The position numbers were made by a program, and so were the translations under genes. A DNA stretch of 17,947 nt from positions 1 through 17,947 of the forward strand of contig UREO01000016.1 in assembly GCA_900546895.1 (NCBI GenBank), in the 5' to 3' direction. Under the pieces are notes generated by a model that searched no databases, was not told where the DNA came from, and saw only the letters and a program-made list of their open reading frames with translations. This DNA comes from an uncultured Oscillospiraceae bacterium (GTDB taxonomy: Bacteria > Bacillota > Clostridia > Oscillospirales > Acutalibacteraceae). Within the stretch, counting starts at the first letter, position 1, and each line of letters begins with the position of its first letter. This document shows, in pieces, positions 13,584 through 17,947 of the stretch.

Positions 13584-13606
13584 GGCCTATCATCAAAGCC
13601 CTACCG
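13571..13606 (-). terminator. Terminator of secA, overlapping the 3' end of the 55-aa ORF
   Basis: CGGTAGGGC (13578-13586) and GCCCTACCG (13598-13606) form a 9-bp stem with an 11-base loop. On the minus strand a run of seven T follows (13571-13577 read as A on the plus strand). It lies 16 bases after the secA stop. Confidence 0.88.
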
Positions 13607-13622
13607 CTCGTTTCAAACAAAG

Positions 13623-16367
13623 CTATTCGTCTTTACCGCAGCATTTTTTGTATTTTTTGCCGCTGCCGCACGGACACGGGTCGTTGCGGCCCGGCTTCTT
13701 GCCTTTGCGCACGGTGCGGTTCGTGTCGCTGCCGTCGCCGCCGCTGCTCATGGTCGGCGTGGCGACCTGCTCACGCTTCGGCTCTTCCGCAGAACGGAGC
13801 TGGACGGTGAGCATCATGCGCGCGGTGTTTTCGCGGATGGTTGCGATCATTGCGTCGAACATGTCGAAGCCTTCCAGACGGTACTCGACCACCGGGTCGT
13901 GCTGGCCGTAAGCGCGCAGCCGGATGCCCTTCTGCAGCTCTTCCATGGCGTCGATATGGTCCATCCACTCGGAGTCGACATTTTTCAGAAGGATGACGCG
14001 CTCAAGCTCACGGGTGATTTCCTCACCGAACTGCTGCTCGCGTTTTTCGTACAGCGCTTTCGCCTTTTCGATCAGCTCGTTCTTGACAAAGTCGGGCTCC
14101 AGCCGTTCGATCTCTTCTTTGGTGTAAACCAGATCCTCCGAGGTGAGCAGCCAGCCCATGTAGTGGTCGCGCAGACCCTGAAAATTCCAGTCGTCGTGCA
14201 GCGCGGCTTCGGGCATGTACTGGTGTACCTGGGACTCGATGGCCTGTTCGATCATCTTGATGATCTGATCTTTGATGTTTTCTCCGTTCAGCACCTGATC
14301 GCGCTGGCCATAGATGATTTCACGCTGACGGCTCATAACGTCGTCAAACTGGAGGACATTTTTGCGGATACCAAAGTTGCGGCCTTCGATCTTGCGCTGG
14401 GCACCCTCAATGGTATTGCTGAGCATTTTATTTTCGATCGGGGTGTTTTCATCCACATTCAGGCGTTCCATCAGGTTATTGATGCGCTCGCCGCCGAACA
14501 GACGCATGAGATCGTCTTCCAGCGAAATGTAGAAACGGCTCATACCGGGGTCGCCCTGACGGCCGGAACGTCCGCGCAGCTGGTTGTCGATCCGGCGGGA
14601 TTCGTGGCGCTCCGTGCCGATGATGTAAAGGCCGCCGGCGGCCTTGACCTCTTCCGCTTCCTTTTTGATCTGGGCCTTGTATTTTTCATCCAGCTCCGCA
14701 AAGGTCTTGCGGGCATTTAAAATTTTCTCATCCGTTGTCTCGGAGTAGGCGGTGGACTCGCTGATGAGCTCTTCCGAAAACTGCAGGCGGCGCATTTCCG
14801 ATTTCGCCATATATTCGCTGTTGCCGCCCAGCACGATGTCGGTGCCGCGCCCGGCCATATTGGTGGCGATGGTGACGGCGCCCTTGTGGCCGGCCTGCGC
14901 CACAATTTCCGCTTCCTTGTCGTGATATTTCGCGTTCAGCACTTCGTGCTTGACGCCGCGGCGGCGCAGCAGCCCGCTGAGCTCTTCCGACTTTTCAATG
15001 GAAATGGTGCCGACCAAAACCGGCTGCCCGTTTTCATGATGCTCAATGATATCCTCAATGACCGCGTTGAATTTCGCTTTCTCCGTCTTATAGACAACAT
15101 CCGGGAAGTCCTTACGGATCATCGGCTTGTTGGTCGGGACCTCGACAACGTCCAGCTTATAGATTTCACGGAATTCTTCCTCTTCCGTCATGGCGGTACC
15201 GGTCATACCGGAAAGCTTGTCGTATAGCCGGAAGAAATTCTGGAAGGTGATCGTAGCGAGCGTTTTGCTTTCGTGCGCGACCTTTACGCCCTCCTTGGCT
15301 TCAATCGCCTGATGCAGGCCTTCGTTGTAGCGGCGGCCGTACATCAGGCGGCCGGTGAACTCGTCGACGATGATGACCTCGCCGTCCTTGACGACGTAGT
15401 CGATATCGCTTTGCATGACGCCGCGCGCCTTGATCGCCTGATTGATGTGGTGCTGGATCGTAATGTTGTCGGCGTCGGTCAGATTGTCAAGCTTGAAATA
15501 GGCTTCAGCTTTCTTCACGCCGGATTGTGTCAGCGTGGCGGTCTTTGCCTTTTCGTCCACAATATAATCAGCGCCCTTGTACAGCTCGTCGTTATCCTCT
15601 TTGTCGTTCAGCTCCGCGACCTTCACCATTTTCAGGGTTTTTGCGAAGTGGTCGGCCACATTGTAAAGCTCCGTGGATTTGTCGCCCTGGCCGGAAATAA
15701 TCAGCGGAGTGCGGGCCTCGTCGATGAGGATGGAGTCCACTTCGTCGACGATGGCGAAGTTGTGGCCGCGCTGCACTTTGTTTTCCTTGTAAATGACCAT
15801 GTTGTCGCGCAGGTAGTCGAAGCCGTACTCATTGTTCGTGCCGTAGGTGATGTCGGCGTTATACGCCTTCTTACGCTCGTCGTTTTCCAGATCGTGTACG
15901 ATCAGGCCGACGCTCAGGCCCAGAAAGCGGTAGATTTTTCCCATCCATTCGGAGTCGCGGCGGGCAAGGTAGTCGTTGACGGTTACAACATGAACGCCCT
16001 TTCCGGAAAGGGCGTTCAAATAGGCTGGAAGGGTGGCGACCAGCGTTTTTCCTTCGCCGGTCTTCATTTCGCTGATGCGTCCCTGATGAAGCACGATCCC
16101 GCCGATGATCTGCACCGGGAAGTGGCGCATTCCCAGAACGCGGTCCGAAGCCTCGCGGCAGACCGCGAAAGCGTCTGGCAGGATGTCGTCGAGCGTTTCC
16201 CCGTTGGACAGGCGCTCCTTCAGCGCGGGGGTCTGGGAAATCAGCTCTTCGTTGGACATCCCTTTATACTTGTCCTCCAGTGCCAGAACGGCGTCACAGA
16301 CAGGCTGAATGCGCTTCAGCTCGCGTTTGCTGTAATTGCCGAAAAAGGCGGTCAGAATATTACCCAT
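13623..16367 (-). CDS. secA: Protein translocase ATPase SecA
   Basis: The 914-residue protein has the SecA motor: Walker A MKTGEGKTLVATLPAYLNAL (101-120), VVTVNDYLARRDSEWMG (127-143), Walker B region AIVDEVDSILIDEARTPLIISG (205-226) and ATNMAGRGTDIVLGGN. The HESRRIDNQLRGRSGRQGDPG motif and scaffold/wing domains follow. The C-terminus has the zinc-binding SEC-C motif (C898, C900, C909, C910 in GRNDPCPCGSGKKYKKCCGKDE). It drives export through SecYEG using ATP. The start is ATG complementary to 16365-16367, after GAGGTGAC. A promoter with TATACT lies 56 bases upstream. It is convergent with the 55-aa ORF and follows the 92-aa membrane protein gene on the same strand. Confidence 0.98.
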   Translation of the reverse strand: MGNILTAFFGNYSKRELKRIQPVCDAVLALEDKYKGMSNEELISQTPALKERLSNGETLDDILPDAFAVCREASDRVLGMRHFPVQIIGGIVLHQGRISEMKTGEGKTLVATLPAYLNALSGKGVHVVTVNDYLARRDSEWMGKIYRFLGLSVGLIVHDLENDERKKAYNADITYGTNNEYGFDYLRDNMVIYKENKVQRGHNFAIVDEVDSILIDEARTPLIISGQGDKSTELYNVADHFAKTLKMVKVAELNDKEDNDELYKGADYIVDEKAKTATLTQSGVKKAEAYFKLDNLTDADNITIQHHINQAIKARGVMQSDIDYVVKDGEVIIVDEFTGRLMYGRRYNEGLHQAIEAKEGVKVAHESKTLATITFQNFFRLYDKLSGMTGTAMTEEEEFREIYKLDVVEVPTNKPMIRKDFPDVVYKTEKAKFNAVIEDIIEHHENGQPVLVGTISIEKSEELSGLLRRRGVKHEVLNAKYHDKEAEIVAQAGHKGAVTIATNMAGRGTDIVLGGNSEYMAKSEMRRLQFSEELISESTAYSETTDEKILNARKTFAELDEKYKAQIKKEAEEVKAAGGLYIIGTERHESRRIDNQLRGRSGRQGDPGMSRFYISLEDDLMRLFGGERINNLMERLNVDENTPIENKMLSNTIEGAQRKIEGRNFGIRKNVLQFDDVMSRQREIIYGQRDQVLNGENIKDQIIKMIEQAIESQVHQYMPEAALHDDWNFQGLRDHYMGWLLTSEDLVYTKEEIERLEPDFVKNELIEKAKALYEKREQQFGEEITRELERVILLKNVDSEWMDHIDAMEELQKGIRLRAYGQHDPVVEYRLEGFDMFDAMIATIRENTARMMLTVQLRSAEEPKREQVATPTMSSGGDGSDTNRTVRKGKKPGRNDPCPCGSGKKYKKCCGKDE

Positions 16368-16422
16368 AAAGTCACCTCTGAAATATCATAAAAATCAATC
16401 AATAGATTTTGCATATAAAATC

Positions 16423-16451
16423 AGTATATCATACGGCTCCATAAAAATAAA
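16423..16451 (-). promoter_or_regulatory. Possible promoter of secA
   Basis: On the minus strand TATACT (16423-16428) is preceded by a 17-base spacer and TTTATT (16446-16451), a weak -35. The leader to the ATG is about 50 bases. Confidence 0.4.
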
Positions 16452-16484
16452 GAAGAATTCATGAACATTGGCCCCTCCGGGTTC

Positions 16485-16518
16485 GAAGAAAAAAGACGGC
16501 GGAACCCCGTCCGCCGTC
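16485..16518 (-). terminator. Terminator of the 92-aa membrane protein gene
   Basis: GACGGCGG (16495-16502) pairs with CCGCCGTC (16511-16518) across an eight-base loop, followed on the minus strand by TTTTTTCTTC. It begins 14 bases after the stop codon and separates this gene from secA. Confidence 0.92.
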
Positions 16519-16531
16519 TGCGCTGAACCGA

Positions 16532-16810
16532 TCAGTAACTTGCCGTTCCGATGGAATAAAAGAACGAAAGCAGGCTTGCTCCGAAAATGATGCTGAGAAC
16601 AAGGCCAACCAACATCATGATTAGAACTGCCCGGGCATAGTTTTTCCTGTTGATGTTGGCGCTGCCGCTGAACGCCCACACAAGCATCATGACGAGGCCC
16701 ACTATGGGGATCGCCCCCACGAGCATCATGACCAGATAATTGCCGATGGAAAGAGGCGCGCTGTCTTCGTAGACCGCAGGGCTTTGGTACGCAGAGTTCG
16801 GTTCTTGCAT
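16532..16810 (-). CDS. Two-helix small membrane protein, function unknown (92 aa)
   Basis: The product has a polar N-terminus (MQEPNSAYQSPAVYEDSAP), a first helix (about 22-47) with SIGNYLVMMLVGAIPIVGLVMMLVWAF, a polar turn (SGSANINRKNYARA) and a second helix (about 61-85). The pattern 'IPIVGLxMxxVWAFxxxxNxxRKNYARA' recalls a widespread small bacterial membrane protein family without assigned function; I cannot name it securely. The ATG is preceded by GGGGAG six bases upstream, and the gene has its own terminator and a possible promoter, so it is a monocistronic unit. A longer frame on the same strand from 16961 to 16395 runs through it in another frame and looks unreal. Confidence 0.82.
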   Translation of the reverse strand: MQEPNSAYQSPAVYEDSAPLSIGNYLVMMLVGAIPIVGLVMMLVWAFSGSANINRKNYARAVLIMMLVGLVLSIIFGASLLSFFYSIGTASY

Positions 16811-16842
16811 TTTTATCTCCCCAATATATTAGATTTGTCTCT

Positions 16843-16871
16843 ATCGTAACATTTTTCGACGGCTCACACAA
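16843..16871 (-). promoter_or_regulatory. Possible promoter of the 92-aa membrane protein gene
   Basis: On the minus strand TTGTGT (16866-16871), a 17-base spacer and TACGAT (16843-16848) with an extended TGt. Both hexamers are only partial matches. Confidence 0.35.
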
Positions 16872-16929
16872 GAATCTGACTTTTATTTTTTGCGGGAATT
16901 TTTGGCAGGATTTCAAGCCCCAGATTTTC

Positions 16930-16985
16930 CGCCTTTTATTTGTTAAATTATTAATTATCAAGTATGTTTCTATTGATAAAAGGCG
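16930..16985. repeat. Inverted repeat overlapping the IscU-like gene promoter
   Basis: CGCCTTTTAT (16930-16939) and ATAAAAGGCG (16976-16985) are exact complements, 36 bases apart. The right arm overlaps the -35 (TTGATA, 16973-16978). It may be an operator with two half-sites or a structure on DNA; transcription starts downstream of it, so it is not an RNA leader. Confidence 0.5.
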
Positions 16986-17001
16986 AAAAATAAACTATAA
17001 T
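16973..17001 (+). promoter_or_regulatory. Strong sigma-A promoter of the IscU-like gene
   Basis: TTGATA (16973-16978), a 17-base spacer and a perfect TATAAT (16996-17001). The leader to the ATG at 17063 is about 54 bases. Confidence 0.85.
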
Positions 17002-17062
17002 AAAACAGTATGTTTGGTTGTATGGTAATAAAACCAACACTGAAACCGAAAGGAGTACCGAT

Positions 17063-17755
17063 ATGAATTATTCCCCAGAAGTGGAAAAAATGTGTACTGT
17101 AACAAAGGGACCAAAACACGGCCCCGCACCGATTCCTGAAGAAGGAAAATGGGTCAAGGCATATGAAATCAAGGATATATCCGGTTTAAGCCACGGTATT
17201 GGCTGGTGCGCTCCGCAGCAGGGCGCCTGCAAGCTGACTCTGAATGTCAAAGAGGGTATTGTGCAGGAGGCTCTGGTGGAAACCATCGGCTGCTCCGGCA
17301 TGACCCATTCCGCGGCAATGGCCGCCGAAATCCTGCCGGGGAAAACCATGCTCGAGTGCCTGAACACGGACCTTGTCTGCGACGCGATCAACGTCGCCAT
17401 GAGAGAAATCTTTAAGCAGCTCGCCTACGGCCGCAGCCAGACGGCGTTTTCCGAGGGCGGGCTTCCGATCGGCGCAGGTCTAGAAGACCTCGGCAAGGGG
17501 CTCCGTTCCCAGGTCGGTACCATGTACAGCACCGGTGCGAAGGGCGTCCGCTATATGGAAATGGCGGAGGGCTATGTTTTGAAAACCGCGCTGGATGAGA
17601 ACAACGAGGTAATCGGTTATCAGTTTGTCAAGCTCGGCAAGATGATGGAGGACATCCGTCACGGCGTGAGCCCGGAAGAAGCTTATAAAAAGAATATCGG
17701 TCAGTACGGCCGCTTTGACAACGCGGCAAAGTATATTGACCCGCGTGAAGAATAA
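17063..17755 (+). CDS. IscU/NifU-like iron-sulfur cluster assembly scaffold protein
   Basis: The 230-residue protein begins MNYSPEVEKMCTVTKGPKHGPAPIPEEGKW. Residues about 45-110 resemble the IscU/NifU-N fold: GACKLTLNVKEGIVQEALVETIGCSGMTHSAAMAAEILPGKTMLECL, with C56 and C77 at positions like the first two ligand cysteines of IscU, and C99 and C106 as further candidates. It is much longer than IscU (about 128) because of a C-terminal extension, and the usual CGD motif is not evident (GACKL instead). The family is annotated as iron-sulfur scaffold in Clostridia and is typically paired with a GGGtGRT gene, as here. The start is ATG 17063, five bases after AAAGGAGT; the earlier ATG at 17018 has no ribosome site. 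Confidence 0.8.
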   Translation: MNYSPEVEKMCTVTKGPKHGPAPIPEEGKWVKAYEIKDISGLSHGIGWCAPQQGACKLTLNVKEGIVQEALVETIGCSGMTHSAAMAAEILPGKTMLECLNTDLVCDAINVAMREIFKQLAYGRSQTAFSEGGLPIGAGLEDLGKGLRSQVGTMYSTGAKGVRYMEMAEGYVLKTALDENNEVIGYQFVKLGKMMEDIRHGVSPEEAYKKNIGQYGRFDNAAKYIDPREE

Positions 17756-17782
17756 TAAAGACCATAAAGGAGGACAAACTAT

Positions 17783-17947
17783 ATGGCTAACGATGTCATG
17801 TTTGAAGGAAAAGAAAGAAGAATGGCCAAAATAGAGAAGTGTCTTGCCGAGTATGGCCTTGCCACTCTCGAAGACGCTCGCGACCTTTGCCTTTCCAAAG
17901 GAATCGATGTAGATAAAATTGTCAAGGGCGTACAGCCCATTGCATTT
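17783..17947 (+). CDS. GGGtGRT-family protein, N-terminal part (cut by window end)
   Basis: The frame starts at ATG 17783, eight bases after AAAGGAGG, and stays open to the window end (55 codons): MANDVMFEGKERRMAKIEKCLAEYGLATLEDARDLCLSKGIDVDKIVKGVQPIAF. I recognise the beginning of the family named for a GGGtGRT motif, which lies further downstream and cannot be seen here. It follows the IscU-like gene by 27 bases and shares its promoter, so the two are probably one operon. No biochemical function is established to my knowledge. Two cysteines (20, 36) are visible. Confidence 0.75.
   Translation, partial: MANDVMFEGKERRMAKIEKCLAEYGLATLEDARDLCLSKGIDVDKIVKGVQPIAF

Noticed and set aside
15273..16391. 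372-codon frame on the plus strand opposite secA
   Set aside because: Antisense shadow with Val/Leu/Asp-rich composition created by secA codon usage; no start signals.
16395..16961. 188-codon minus-strand frame covering the 92-aa membrane protein gene
   Set aside because: It runs through the terminator at 16485-16518 and overlaps in another frame a better gene with ribosome site and membrane helices.
1..17947. CRISPR arrays, tRNA or rRNA genes, insertion sequences
   Set aside because: No spaced direct repeats, cloverleaf-like segments, rRNA sequence or transposase motifs were seen on either strand.

Overview
The window looks like chromosome of a spore-forming Firmicute of class Clostridia. 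The evidence is the sporulation genes (spoVAE end, gpr, spoIIP), the HrcA/CIRCE heat-shock operon, strong purine-rich ribosome binding sites, frequent TTG starts, and the IscU-like/GGGtGRT pair at the end. The moderately high GC content and protein flavour suggest an Oscillospiraceae/Acutalibacteraceae-type organism, but that placement is a guess. Bases 1-52 are not genomic: they match an Illumina Nextera library adapter, so the true sequence starts at about base 53, inside spoVAE.

Layout. 53-294: 3' end of spoVAE (+). 497-1090: two leftward genes, a 50-residue membrane protein started by TTG and rpsT (ribosomal protein S20), each with its own promoter and terminator. 1189-3158: gpr (germination protease) and spoIIP (peptidoglycan hydrolase of engulfment), rightward. 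3184-4009: two overlapping genes for unrecognised membrane proteins, the second Ser-rich with a signal peptide and a basic tail. 4010-4351: a 342-base gap with a terminator and two strong tandem hairpins. 4352-7277: lepA (EF4) and hemW, overlapping by 8 bases. 7484-12514: the heat-shock operon hrcA-grpE-dnaK-dnaJ, with a promoter and a perfect CIRCE operator and a strong terminator at the end. 12746-13042: small three-helix membrane protein. 13080-13583: a leftward XRE repressor-like gene and a rightward 55-residue ORF transcribed divergently from it. 13623-16367: secA (leftward). 16532-16810: small two-helix membrane protein (leftward). 17063-17947: IscU-like scaffold protein followed by the start of a GGGtGRT-family gene, cut by the window end.

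Most of the window is conserved housekeeping: the order rpsT-gpr-spoIIP-lepA-hemW-hrcA-grpE-dnaK-dnaJ is the familiar Firmicute arrangement. HrcA should repress its own operon through CIRCE, and GrpE, DnaK and DnaJ form one chaperone cycle. I found no CRISPR array, tRNA, rRNA, insertion sequence or clear defence system. The less explained parts are the two membrane proteins after spoIIP, the paired hairpins before lepA, the small XRE/ORF pair, the IscU-like/GGGtGRT pair, and several small membrane proteins.
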